Below, piece by piece: positions 9,001-16,888 of a DNA stretch of 23,698 bases. Numbering within the stretch: position 1 is the first letter of the stretch; every line of letters begins with the position of its first letter. A program made the translations under genes and the position numbers. The DNA is from RGIG7213 sp045540335. Its GTDB lineage: Bacteria; Bacillota; Clostridia; Oscillospirales; CAG-272. The notes under the pieces were generated by a model that was not told the origin of the DNA, made no database searches, and saw only the letters and a list, made by a program, of their open reading frames with translations. The DNA is taken from the NCBI GenBank assembly GCA_045540335.1, contig JAZQHC010000043.1:1-23698 (forward strand), read 5' to 3'.

Positions 9001-9725
9001 TGTACCATGGGGCGTATTTCCGGCGGAATTACGGGTACAACGTCAAGTATCATCCATTCGGGCTTGTTACCCGATTTTCTGAATGCTTCAACAACATCAA
9101 GCCTTTTGATAAGCTTAACCTTCTTTTGGCCTGTTGCGGTTTGAAGCTCTTCCTTAAGCTGCTTTGCAAGCTCTTCAATGTCAAGCTTTTGCAAAAGCTC
9201 TTTTATTGCTTCTGCGCCCATGCCAACCTTGAAGTCGTTTTCGTGGCGTTCATATTCCTTGCGGTATTCCGCTTCGGTAAGGGGTTGGTTAAGCTTCAAC
9301 CCTGTCGAGCCGGGATCTGTAACTATATATTGACCAAAGTAAAGAACCTTGTCAAGCACTCTGGGCGAAATATCAAGCAAAAGACCCATTCTGGAGGGGA
9401 TCGCCCTGAAATACCAGATGTGTGAAACGGGGCAAGCCAATTCGATATGACCCATTCTTTCGCGGCGTACCTTTTTCGTTGTTACTTCAACGTGGCACTT
9501 TTCGCAAACTTTTCCCTTATATCTTACACGCTTATATCTTCCGCAAAGACATTCCCAGTCTTTCGTCGGACCAAATATCTTTTCACAGAAAAGACCGTCT
9601 TTTTCAGCTTTGAGCGTTCTGTAGTTGATGGTTTCGGGCTTAAGTACTTCGCCGTATGACCATTCTCTTATTTTCTCGGGAGACGCCAGACCGATCTGTA
9701 TCGAGTCAAAAATGTTTTTATCCAT
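6093..9725 (-). CDS. rpoC: RNA polymerase subunit beta'
   Basis: Largest catalytic subunit of RNA polymerase, 1210 residues, full length for a clostridial RpoC. The N-terminal zinc site uses C59, C61, C74 and C77. The Mg-binding NADFDGD motif is at 446-452. The bridge-helix/trigger-loop region (GARGSRKSLADTALRTADSGYLTRRL) and a C-terminal CKARNGVCAHC zinc site are intact. It starts 18 nt after rpoB, and its AGGAGGG overlaps the rpoB stop codon region. The 12-nt spacing from this Shine-Dalgarno to ATG is long, but no better start is visible. It is co-transcribed with rpoB. Confidence 0.99.
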   Translation of the reverse strand: MDKNIFDSIQIGLASPEKIREWSYGEVLKPETINYRTLKAEKDGLFCEKIFGPTKDWECLCGRYKRVRYKGKVCEKCHVEVTTKKVRRERMGHIELACPVSHIWYFRAIPSRMGLLLDISPRVLDKVLYFGQYIVTDPGSTGLKLNQPLTEAEYRKEYERHENDFKVGMGAEAIKELLQKLDIEELAKQLKEELQTATGQKKVKLIKRLDVVEAFRKSGNKPEWMILDVVPVIPPEIRPMVQLDGGRFATSDLNDLYRRVINRNNRLKKLMELMAPEIIIRNEKRMLQEAVDALIDNGRRGKPVTGPNNRPLKSLSEMLRGKQGRFRQNLLGKRVDYSGRSVIVVGPELKIYQCGLPKEMALELFKPFVMKRLVETQKATNIKDAKKKVDKVESFVWDALENVIKEHPVLLNRAPTLHRLSIQAFEPVLVDGRAIKLHPLVCSAFNADFDGDQMPVHVPLSVEAQAEARFLMLSASNLLKPVDGRAVAVPSQDMVLGSYYLTLAASDKDLDEYEAYKAQIGGIPGDHDEKYGKYTVKFYEESCLGRGSVYMNFDEAMMAYENKCITLHTPIRLRVTREINGESKTGIINATLGRLIFNENIPQDLGWVDRNDPEHCLDLEVTFVATKGKLGEIVDRCIKKHGAAVTATVLDQIKAMGFKYSTKGAISISVPDMTIPKQKKTLIEAAEQRVEKITDFFNKGVMTDEERYDAVVKTWEVTTKEVTDALQASLDLYNPIKMMSDSGARGSIKQMRQLAGMRGLMFATSGKTMEIPIKSNFREGLNVLDYFIGARGSRKSLADTALRTADSGYLTRRLVDVSQEVIIYEENCGAKEGLVVSEIKNGNETIEKFKERLFGRYTVHPIVDPATGEVIAGADVMLDDDMCDRIIAAGITEVEIRTVLKCKARNGVCAHCYGMDLATTKPVNVGEAVGIIAAQSIGEPGTQLTMRTFHTGGIAGSDITQGLPRVEELFEARRPKKTAVISELDGTISIVETKRARNVTVKNEQTGETWSVAIPNIMTLTVKNGDHVFKGEPMSDGSMAPADILHTKGLSAVYNYIITEVQKVYRSQSVDINDKHIEVITRQMTRKIRVEDPGDTSLLIGAQVDINEFNDENDAVQKRIDAGEITLRLATGEPVLLGITKASLGTESFLSAASFQETTKVLTDAAIRGKIDHLMGLKENVIIGKLIPAGTGMDKYRSIEIGKKVDLADM

Positions 9726-9743
9726 AAACTATCCGTTCCCTCC

Positions 9744-12700
9744 TTATTCCTCGTCATCGTAATTGTCGAAATCGGCAATATCGGAATCATCTTCGTATTC
9801 TTCGGCAAAATCAATTTCGTCCGAATCGTAGCCGTCTTCATTTTCTTCAACGAACTGCTGTTCAACCTCTTCATCTACAAGCACATTTTCGCCAAGGTCG
9901 CTTGAATCGTAGGTATGTGCTGATACGATATCGTCAGAAAGTGAAGACAATTCAATTTCCATGCCGTTTTCGTCAAGCACTTTTACGTCAAGCGCGAGGG
10001 CTTGAAGCTCTTTAACAAGCACTTTAAATGATTCGGGAATACCGGGCGTAGGTATATTCTGCCCTTTTACGATCGCTTCGTACGTCTTAACGCGTCCCGT
10101 TACGTCGTCGCTCTTAACGGTGAGTATTTCCTGAAGCGTATATGCCGCACCGTATGCTTCCAAAGCCCAAACTTCCATTTCTCCGAAACGCTGGCCGCCG
10201 AATTGCGCTTTACCGCCCAAGGGCTGCTGTGTTACCAAAGAGTAAGGACCGGTTGAACGTGCGTGGATCTTATCGTCAACCAAGTGGTGAAGCTTGAGGT
10301 AGTACATTATACCTACCGTTACGGGGTTATCAAACGGCTCACCTGTGCGGCCGTCGTAAAGCGTGGCTTTACCCGTTTCGGAAAGGCCCGCCTGCTTGAG
10401 GCACTCGGTTATATCTTCTTCCGTTGCACCGTCGAATACAGGTGTCATTATCTTCCAGCCAAGCTTCTTCGCTGCAATACCAAGATGCACTTCAAGCACC
10501 TGACCGATATTCATACGCGAAGGAACGCCGAGGGGGTTAAGCACGATATCAAGCGGCGTACCGTCTGCCAAGAAAGGCATGTCTTCAGGGGGAAGTATGC
10601 GTGATACAACACCCTTGTTTCCGTGGCGGCCCGCCATTTTGTCACCGACAGAGATCTTTCTCTTCTGCGCGATATATACTCTTACAACCTTGTTTACTCC
10701 GGGGGGAAGCTCGTCGCCGTTGGTGCGTGAGAATACCTTTACGTCAACAACAATACCGCTTTCGCCGTGGGGCAAACGCATGGAAGTATCTCTTACTTCT
10801 CTTGCTTTTTCACCGAATATCGCCCTTAACAAGCGCTCTTCGGGGGTAAGCTCGGTTTCGCCCTTGGGCGTTACCTTACCTACAAGGATATCCCCTGCCC
10901 TTACTTCTGTACCCTTGCGGATTATACCGTCGGCATCAAGATCTTTAAGAACGTCGTCGGATACGTTGGGGATCTCTCTGGTTATTTCTTCTGGACCGAG
11001 CTTTGTATCTCTTGCTTCGTGTGAATATTCTTCAATGTGAAGCGAGGTATAAACATCGTCCCTTACAAGTCTTTCATTAAGAAGAACGGCGTCTTCGTAG
11101 TTATAGCCTTCCCACGTAAGGAAGCCGATAAGTGCGTTTTTACCAAGTGCGATTTCACCGTTGCTTGTCGCAGGGCCGTCTGCAATTACCTGACCTTTTT
11201 CAACGTAATCGCCTTTGTTTACGATAGGACGTTGGTTTACGCAAGTACCTTGGTTTGAACGTTTAAATTTGATAAGATAGTAGCTGTCTTTTCTTCCGCT
11301 ATCTGTAACTATAACGATTTCATCTGCGGAAACCTTTTCAACAAAGCCGGCTTCCTTTGCGAGAACACAAACGCCGGAGTCAACAGCCGCTTTATATTCC
11401 ATACCCGTACCAACGATAGGCGAATCACATACCAGCAACGGCACTGCCTGCTTCTGCATGTTTGAACCCATCAACGCACGGGAGTTGTCGTCGTTTTCAA
11501 GGAACGGTATCATTGACGTTGCAACGGATACAACCATTTTAGGAGAAACATCAACGAAATCAACCGCTTCCCTATCCATTTCTATGATTTCCGCCCTGTG
11601 GCGTACAACAACACGCTTGCGGATAAATCTTCCTTCTTCGTCAAGCGGTTCGCTTGCCTGTGCGACAACGTAATTATCTTCTACGTCTGCAGTCATATAC
11701 ACAACTTCATCCGTAAGCTTTCCTGTCGCCTTGTCTATCTTGCGGTACGGTGCTTCGATAAAGCCGTAATCGTTGATTCTTGCGTATGTTGCAAGGTATG
11801 AAATAAGACCGATGTTAGGACCTTCAGGCGTTTCGATAGGGCACATTCTGCCGTAGTGCGTATAGTGAACGTCACGCACCTCGAAGGATGCCCTGTCTCT
11901 TGAAAGACCGCCCGGGCCAAGTGCAGACAAACGGCGTTTATGCGTAAGCTCTGCCAAGGGGTTTGACTGATCCATAAATTGCGACAAGGGTGAAGAACCG
12001 AAAAATTCTCTTATCGCGGTAACTATAGGTCTGGGGTTAATAAGTGCCTTTGGCGAAAGAGTGTCGGCATCTTGAATGGTCATTCTTTCTTTGATGATCT
12101 TGTCCATTCTGGAAAAGCCGATTCTTATCTGGTTTTGAAGCAATTCGCCGACAGAACGCAAGCGTCTGTTGCCAAGGTGGTCTATATCATCGGTATTGCC
12201 TATTCCTCTTCCGAGGCAAAGCATATAGTTGATAGATGCGAATATATCTTCACGGGTGATGTGCTTGGGCATCAATTCTGCCGCCCTTAACTTTGCTTCC
12301 GCTTTCACGGCATCAACATCGCCGCCGCATTTTTCCATGATTTCAAGCAGCACGCCAAGGTTTACCTTTTCGGTAATGCCAACGTCTGCAAGGGAATATC
12401 CAAGGGCATCCTCTGCGCGGATAGTACCGTTGGAAAGTACTTTCATTTCGCCGTCGGGCACGGTTACGTAAACCTCGTTTACGCCTGCACTTTCGATAGC
12501 GTTTGCCTTTTCACGGTCGATCAGCTCGCCTTCTTCAAAAAGAAGCTCGCCCGTGATGGGGTTTATAACCCTTCTTGAAATCGTTCTGCCTACTATCCTT
12601 TCGGAAATAGCCAGCTTTTTGTTGAATTTATATCTACCTACATTTGCAAGATCGTATCTCTTTGCATCGAAAAACAGGTTGTTTATAAGAAGCAACGCAC

Positions 12701-13472
12701 TGTCAACCAACGGGGGTTCGCCGGGGCGAAGCTTTTTATAGATCTCCTTCAACGCTTCATCGCGTATAGAAGTTCCGTTTTTCTTCGCTTCTTCAACGAT
12801 CGTATCCTTTTCAAGAGTTGCAACAAGTCTGGGGTCGTCACCAAAGAAATTGATGATCTCCGCATCGGATTCGATGCCAAGCGCCCTGATCAAAATCGTT
12901 ATAAATATCTTCCTGTTTTTGTCGATCCTAACGTGGAATATATCGTTAACGTCAGTTTCATATTCAAGCCACGCGCCTCTGTAAGGTATTACAGTTGCAG
13001 CGAACGTCATTTTGTTGGACTTGTCGATCGCGCTTTCGTAATATACACCGGGTGAACGTACTATCTGCGAAACGATAACGCGTTCTGCACCGTTGATAAC
13101 GAAAGTTCCCTGCTCTGTCATGATCGGAAAATCACTCATATAAATGAGCTCTTCCTTAACTTCGCCCGTAACCTTGTTTGTAAGGCGTACGGTTACCCTG
13201 AAGGGTGCCGCGTAGTTAACGTCGCGGTCTTTACATTCCTCCACGGGGTACTTAGGCTCGTCGTCGATGGAAAAATCCACAAATTCGATAGCTAAATTGC
13301 CCGAATAGTCGGTAATAGGCGAAACGTCCTTTAAAACCTCCGCCAATCCTTCCTTGATAAACCATTCGTAAGACTTCTTCTGGACCTCCAAGAGATTCGG
13401 TAAACCAAGTATTTCGTCGGTTCTGCCAAAGCTCATTCTTGTGTTCACGCCAAGCTGTTGAGGTTTAACCAT
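9744..13472 (-). CDS. rpoB: RNA polymerase subunit beta
   Basis: Catalytic subunit of RNA polymerase. The frame is open from ATG 13535, but MVKPQQLGVNTRMSFGR, starting at 13472, matches the family's N-terminus and follows a GGAG, giving 1242 residues. The rifampicin region reads SSPLSQFMDQSNPLAELTHKRRLSALGPGG, with susceptible-type residues at the main resistance positions (Gln513, Asp516, His526 and Ser531 in E. coli numbering). The family blocks GERVIVSQIVRSPGV, MCPIETPEGPNIGLI and GDKMAGRHGNKGV are present. The protein ends in an unusually acidic tail of about 44 residues rich in Asp and Glu. Upstream is an ABC operon, not the usual rplJ-rplL, and rpoB has its own promoter. Confidence 0.99.
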   Translation of the reverse strand: MVKPQQLGVNTRMSFGRTDEILGLPNLLEVQKKSYEWFIKEGLAEVLKDVSPITDYSGNLAIEFVDFSIDDEPKYPVEECKDRDVNYAAPFRVTVRLTNKVTGEVKEELIYMSDFPIMTEQGTFVINGAERVIVSQIVRSPGVYYESAIDKSNKMTFAATVIPYRGAWLEYETDVNDIFHVRIDKNRKIFITILIRALGIESDAEIINFFGDDPRLVATLEKDTIVEEAKKNGTSIRDEALKEIYKKLRPGEPPLVDSALLLINNLFFDAKRYDLANVGRYKFNKKLAISERIVGRTISRRVINPITGELLFEEGELIDREKANAIESAGVNEVYVTVPDGEMKVLSNGTIRAEDALGYSLADVGITEKVNLGVLLEIMEKCGGDVDAVKAEAKLRAAELMPKHITREDIFASINYMLCLGRGIGNTDDIDHLGNRRLRSVGELLQNQIRIGFSRMDKIIKERMTIQDADTLSPKALINPRPIVTAIREFFGSSPLSQFMDQSNPLAELTHKRRLSALGPGGLSRDRASFEVRDVHYTHYGRMCPIETPEGPNIGLISYLATYARINDYGFIEAPYRKIDKATGKLTDEVVYMTADVEDNYVVAQASEPLDEEGRFIRKRVVVRHRAEIIEMDREAVDFVDVSPKMVVSVATSMIPFLENDDNSRALMGSNMQKQAVPLLVCDSPIVGTGMEYKAAVDSGVCVLAKEAGFVEKVSADEIVIVTDSGRKDSYYLIKFKRSNQGTCVNQRPIVNKGDYVEKGQVIADGPATSNGEIALGKNALIGFLTWEGYNYEDAVLLNERLVRDDVYTSLHIEEYSHEARDTKLGPEEITREIPNVSDDVLKDLDADGIIRKGTEVRAGDILVGKVTPKGETELTPEERLLRAIFGEKAREVRDTSMRLPHGESGIVVDVKVFSRTNGDELPPGVNKVVRVYIAQKRKISVGDKMAGRHGNKGVVSRILPPEDMPFLADGTPLDIVLNPLGVPSRMNIGQVLEVHLGIAAKKLGWKIMTPVFDGATEEDITECLKQAGLSETGKATLYDGRTGEPFDNPVTVGIMYYLKLHHLVDDKIHARSTGPYSLVTQQPLGGKAQFGGQRFGEMEVWALEAYGAAYTLQEILTVKSDDVTGRVKTYEAIVKGQNIPTPGIPESFKVLVKELQALALDVKVLDENGMEIELSSLSDDIVSAHTYDSSDLGENVLVDEEVEQQFVEENEDGYDSDEIDFAEEYEDDSDIADFDNYDDEE

Positions 13473-13574
13473 TAATTCACTCACTCCATTCGTATTATTC
13501 AACCCGCATAAAATAACGGGCGCATTAAATAACATATATAAACGCGCATATTATGCGATTTTAATGTAACCGAG

Positions 13575-13603
13575 ATTTTAACATAACAAAAGCGAAAAGT
13601 CAA
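13575..13603 (-). promoter_or_regulatory. Sigma-A promoter of rpoBC
   Basis: Minus-strand TTGACT (13598-13603), a 17-bp spacer and TAAAAT (13575-13580), with TG at the extended -10 position. The predicted start is near 13568, leaving a leader of about 96 nt. That leader contains a small CGCAT-AAT-ATGCG hairpin (around 13545-13557). The rest of the 13604-13830 spacer is very AT-rich and I see no gene in it. Confidence 0.8.
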
Positions 13604-13837
13604 GCGTTAAAACGCGATATCAAGCCTTTTTAAAATAAATTTTCATGCAATTTTATGTGAACTTGAAGCAAATTTTTCGATTTGTTAATGATAATTTACA
13701 TTATTTTTACAAACAGGAAATCTATTTTTTTAGTCCTTTCGTCTTTTTATATACAAAATACACCTATTAAAATATATATTTTTGTATATTTTTACCAACT
13801 TTTCTTGTTAACATTTTTTTTACTTTTATAAAAAACA

Positions 13838-13865
13838 GGGCTTCTGCAAAAATCGCAGTAAGCCC
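13838..13865 (-). terminator. Rho-independent terminator of the ABC operon
   Basis: Stem of GGGCTT-CTGC (13838-13847) with GCAG-T-AAGCCC (13855-13865), 10 bp with one bulged base and a 7-nt loop. On the minus strand it is followed by GTTTTTTAT. It lies about 50 nt after the ATPase stop codon and insulates rpoB. Confidence 0.85.
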
Positions 13866-13916
13866 CATTATTTTATATATTTATCCTTATTTACATTTGC
13901 CGTATTGTATTACCTA

Positions 13917-14714
13917 TTATTTAGAAAGCATTACTTTGTCGCTTGTAAATTTATTTCCGCTTGATTTTTCAAACATCTGAAGCAGCTGTTCAATAGTAAG
14001 CTTTTTCTTTTCTTCACCCTTTACGTCAACTACGATCTGCCCTTCGTGCATCATTATAAGGCGATTGCCGACCCTTATAGCATCTGCCATATTATGCGTT
14101 ATCATAATAGTCATAAGATCGTTTTGTTCGACGATTTCTTCGGTGATATCTAAAACCTTTCTTGCAGTTTTAGGATCAAGTGCGGCGGTATGTTCGTCAA
14201 GCAAAAGAAGCTTCGGTCTTTTTAAAGTTGCCATAAGCAACGTTAACGCTTGGCGTTGCCCGCCCGACAAAAGCCCCACCTTTGCGGTAAGCCTTTCTTC
14301 AAGGCCCAGATCAAGTATTTTAAGCAGCTCTTTATATTCTTTTCTTTCTTTTGCGGTAATACCCGGACGCAGGGTTCTTTTTTTACCTCTTCTTGCGGCA
14401 AGTGCAAGATTTTCTTCTATTTGCATATCCGCTGCTGTTCCTGTCATGGGGTCTTGAAAAACTCTGCCCAGATATTGTGCGCGCTTGTATTCGGGCAGCT
14501 TTGTAACATCTATACCGTCAACTATGATATTTCCGCAATCAACAGGATACACGCCTGCTATCATATTAAGCATTGTAGATTTGCCTGCCCCGTTTCCGCC
14601 TATAACAGTAACGAAGTCGCCGTCTTCAAGGTGAAGATTGATACCGTTCAATGCTTTTTTCTCGTTTATCGTTCCGGGGTTAAATGTTTTTTCAACGTTT
14701 ATTATATCAAGCAT
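13917..14714 (-). CDS. ABC importer ATP-binding protein (COG1101-like)
   Basis: Cytoplasmic ATPase of 265 residues that powers the adjacent permease. It has Walker A GGNGAGKST (39-47), Q-loop Gln87, signature LSGGQ (149-153), Walker B LLLLDE (169-174), D-loop ALD and switch His207. The LLLLDEHTAALDPKTA text is characteristic of the COG1101 group, which pairs with COG4120 permeases and COG2984 binding proteins. ATG 14714 follows GGGGG at a good distance and overlaps the permease gene by 8 nt, implying coupled translation. It is the last gene of the operon. The substrate is discussed under the binding protein. Confidence 0.93.
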   Translation of the reverse strand: MLDIINVEKTFNPGTINEKKALNGINLHLEDGDFVTVIGGNGAGKSTMLNMIAGVYPVDCGNIIVDGIDVTKLPEYKRAQYLGRVFQDPMTGTAADMQIEENLALAARRGKKRTLRPGITAKERKEYKELLKILDLGLEERLTAKVGLLSGGQRQALTLLMATLKRPKLLLLDEHTAALDPKTARKVLDITEEIVEQNDLMTIMITHNMADAIRVGNRLIMMHEGQIVVDVKGEEKKKLTIEQLLQMFEKSSGNKFTSDKVMLSK

Positions 14715-15639
14715 GTATATTTCCCCCTTTCGATCTTACCATGTGTTTTTCCGTATATTGCCTTTTCCAATAAGGTATAGCAAGGAATATAGCAACGATT
14801 GCCGCCGATAGCAGCTTCATAAGGTTTGCATCCAAGCCCATCGTGATTACCGCCTGGATAACTATATAATAAATTACAGAACCAAATGCAACGGATAAAA
14901 GCCTTAATGCAAAATTTTTAAATATCTTTCCAAACAATGCTTCCCCGATGATAACAGCCGCAAGGCCTATAACGATCGATCCTTGCCCCATTTTAACATC
15001 TGCAAAACCCTGATACTGCGCAAGAAACGCACCGGAAAACGCCACAAGACCGTTGGATATCATAATACCCAAAACCTTGTTAAAGCTTGTGTTTATGCCT
15101 TGTGCGCGGCTCATATACAAATTCGTACCCGTAGCCCTGATTGCACATCCCATTTCGGTGCCAAAGAACCAATAAAGAGTGCCGATAAGTATAACAAGAA
15201 CGATACCAACCGTTATCAAGGGATTATGAAATGCAAGCTCCTTAACCCATCGAAGGGAAACGAGAAGATCCGTTTGGTTGACGTTTACAGATTGGTTGGC
15301 TTTGCCCATAATTTTAAGATTTATAGAATAAAGGGAAAGCTGTGTAAGAATTCCCGCCAAAATCGGCGGAATACCCATAAAGGTGTGTAAAAGCCCCGTA
15401 ATTGCACCTGCAAGAAGTCCTGAAACAAACGCCGCAACCATTGCAAGCCACAAATTACATCCGTTTAATATAAGCATTACCGCAACGGCACCGCCGGTTG
15501 CAAACGAACCGTCAACCGTAAGATCGGCAACATCAAGAATTCTGTACGTAATATATACGCCTATTGCCATAATGCCCCATATAAGTCCCTGCGATACCGA
15601 CCCGGGCAAGGCATTGAAAAGCTGTTCTAAAATTTCCAT
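14707..15639 (-). CDS. ABC importer permease (COG4120-like)
   Basis: Integral membrane subunit, about 310 residues, with eight or nine hydrophobic segments. It has the sequence YRILDVADLTVDGSFATGGAVA typical of the COG4120 family, which is distantly related to branched-chain amino acid and sugar permeases. A GTG nine bases upstream (15648) is also in frame, but AGGTG is spaced correctly for ATG 15639, so I choose that. It lies between the lipoprotein and ATPase genes and overlaps the latter. It is separated from the lipoprotein gene by a strong hairpin that may lower its expression relative to the binding protein. Confidence 0.92.
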   Translation of the reverse strand: MEILEQLFNALPGSVSQGLIWGIMAIGVYITYRILDVADLTVDGSFATGGAVAVMLILNGCNLWLAMVAAFVSGLLAGAITGLLHTFMGIPPILAGILTQLSLYSINLKIMGKANQSVNVNQTDLLVSLRWVKELAFHNPLITVGIVLVILIGTLYWFFGTEMGCAIRATGTNLYMSRAQGINTSFNKVLGIMISNGLVAFSGAFLAQYQGFADVKMGQGSIVIGLAAVIIGEALFGKIFKNFALRLLSVAFGSVIYYIVIQAVITMGLDANLMKLLSAAIVAIFLAIPYWKRQYTEKHMVRSKGGNIHA

Positions 15640-15670
15640 GTTATTCACCTACGTTTATAAAATCAGACAA

Positions 15671-15696
15671 CAGCCGGGGGTGTTTTTCCCCGGCTG
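15671..15696 (-). terminator. GC-rich intercistronic hairpin
   Basis: Perfect 9-bp stem CAGCCGGGG / CCCCGGCTG with an 8-nt loop, placed between the lipoprotein stop codon (15710) and the permease. On the minus strand it is followed by TTGTCTGATTTT, a poor T-tract. It is more likely a leaky terminator or 3'-end stabiliser than a full stop. This arrangement often gives an excess of binding protein over permease. Confidence 0.6.
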
Positions 15697-15709
15697 AAAG
15701 TATAAATAA

Positions 15710-16681
15710 TTATTTTCCTCCGATTTCGGTATATCCTTCAAGAGGAGTGATGCCAAGCGCTTCACAGTTTTGCTTGTTATATTTCGGAGTTTGCTTTTCT
15801 GCGTATTCAATGGGCATTTTGGATATATCTGCACCGTCTTTCAGTATTTTAACCGCCATTTTACCGGTTGTATATCCAAGATCATAGTAGCTTATTGAAA
15901 GCGTTGCAATACCGCAACCTGCGCAAATGCCCTCTTCGCCTGCAATAACGGGAATCTTTTTCGGCTCGCAGATGTTATCAATAATACCCGTGTTTTCTGC
16001 AACGGTGTTATCGGTAGGCACATAGATCACATCGCAGTTATCTGCGGCTGTTGTGCATACCTGCGCCAAGTCGTTTGAATCCGTAAAGGGATAAAGTGTT
16101 GCTGTAAGTTTTTTCTTTTCAAGCAGATCCTTTACAACGTCAACCTGATATTTACTGTTCGCTTCTTTAGAGCAGTAAAGAAGACCTACCGTTTTCGCTT
16201 CGGGACACCATTCGATAATCATGTCTGCCTGCTTGCTAAGGGGGGCAAGATCAGACGTGCCCGAAATATTGCCGCCGACAGTACCGTTGAAATCTTTAAT
16301 TTCAAGCGCTACGCCGTATTCCGTTACTGATGTTCCAAGTATCGGAATATCACCCGTTGCAGCTGCCGCCGATTGAAGCGCGGGGGTAGCGTTTGCCATT
16401 ATAAGGTCAACCTTATTTGAAACGAACTGGTTTGCAATGGTAGAACACGTAGTAGGGTCATTCTGACCGTTTTGAACGTCAAACTCTACGGCATCTGCAC
16501 CGAGAGCATCAATTATTGCTTGCTTAAATCCTTCGGTTGCCGCATCAAGTGCGTCATGTTCCATAAGCTGGCAAATACCTATCCTATATTTTCCATCGTC
16601 TTTTTCAGAGCAGGAAGCAAGTGAAAAACCACTTCCCACACAAAGAACAACCGCCAACATCAATGATAATGCTTTTTTCAT
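15710..16681 (-). CDS. ABC importer substrate-binding lipoprotein (COG2984-like)
   Basis: Extracytoplasmic binding protein, 323 residues. The signal peptide ends in the lipobox LASC, with lipid-modified Cys24. The mature protein starts IGICQLMEHDALDAATEGF and contains LIMANATPALQSAAAATGDIPILGTSVT and VIYVPTDNTVAEN, patterns of the COG2984 family. Some members with structures bind tryptophan or phenylalanine (family knowledge), so an aromatic amino acid is a reasonable but unproven ligand. ATG is preceded by AGGAG at 8 nt. It is the first gene of the importer operon, divergent from a LysR regulator. No T-box or tryptophan leader was seen. Confidence 0.92.
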   Translation of the reverse strand: MKKALSLMLAVVLCVGSGFSLASCSEKDDGKYRIGICQLMEHDALDAATEGFKQAIIDALGADAVEFDVQNGQNDPTTCSTIANQFVSNKVDLIMANATPALQSAAAATGDIPILGTSVTEYGVALEIKDFNGTVGGNISGTSDLAPLSKQADMIIEWCPEAKTVGLLYCSKEANSKYQVDVVKDLLEKKKLTATLYPFTDSNDLAQVCTTAADNCDVIYVPTDNTVAENTGIIDNICEPKKIPVIAGEEGICAGCGIATLSISYYDLGYTTGKMAVKILKDGADISKMPIEYAEKQTPKYNKQNCEALGITPLEGYTEIGGK

Positions 16682-16787
16682 GAGTTTACTCCTTTATGTA
16701 AAAAAATCAATATATAACTAACACAGTCAACGCCGTGAAAATTAACCGTTTAAGCTTCGATTCTTACAATTAAATTTTTAATATGTC

Positions 16788-16816
16788 TTGCTTTTTCTAT
16801 ATTCGTATTGTATAAT
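16788..16816 (+). promoter_or_regulatory. Promoter of the lysR-type gene
   Basis: TTGCTT (16788-16793), a 17-bp spacer and a perfect TATAAT (16811-16816), with a predicted start near 16823. It is 65 nt upstream of the LysR start codon. No equally convincing promoter is seen for the divergent lipoprotein gene. The best candidate there is a weak TTTCAC-18-TATATA, which would fit an activator-dependent promoter. Confidence 0.7.
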
Positions 16817-16823
16817 AAAAATC

Positions 16824-16844
16824 ACCATTAGTCAAGCAAATGGT
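16824..16844. promoter_or_regulatory. Candidate LysR operator dyad
   Basis: ACCATT (16824-16829) and AATGGT (16839-16844) form a perfect 6-bp inverted repeat around a 9-bp centre. It contains the T-N11-A arrangement typical of LysR-family boxes. It overlaps the predicted transcription start of the regulator, which suits autorepression and possible action on the divergent importer. Confidence 0.5.
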
Positions 16845-16888
16845 TTTGATGTTTATTATCGATTTTTTAGATGTTAACGAGGTGCTAA

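Noticed and set aside
8472..9425. 317-codon open frame on the plus strand
   Set aside because: Antisense to the conserved rpoC catalytic region; no family resemblance.
16682..16888. T-box or tryptophan-leader control of the importer
   Set aside because: No specifier stem, conserved T-box sequence or leader peptide is visible; the leader is short.
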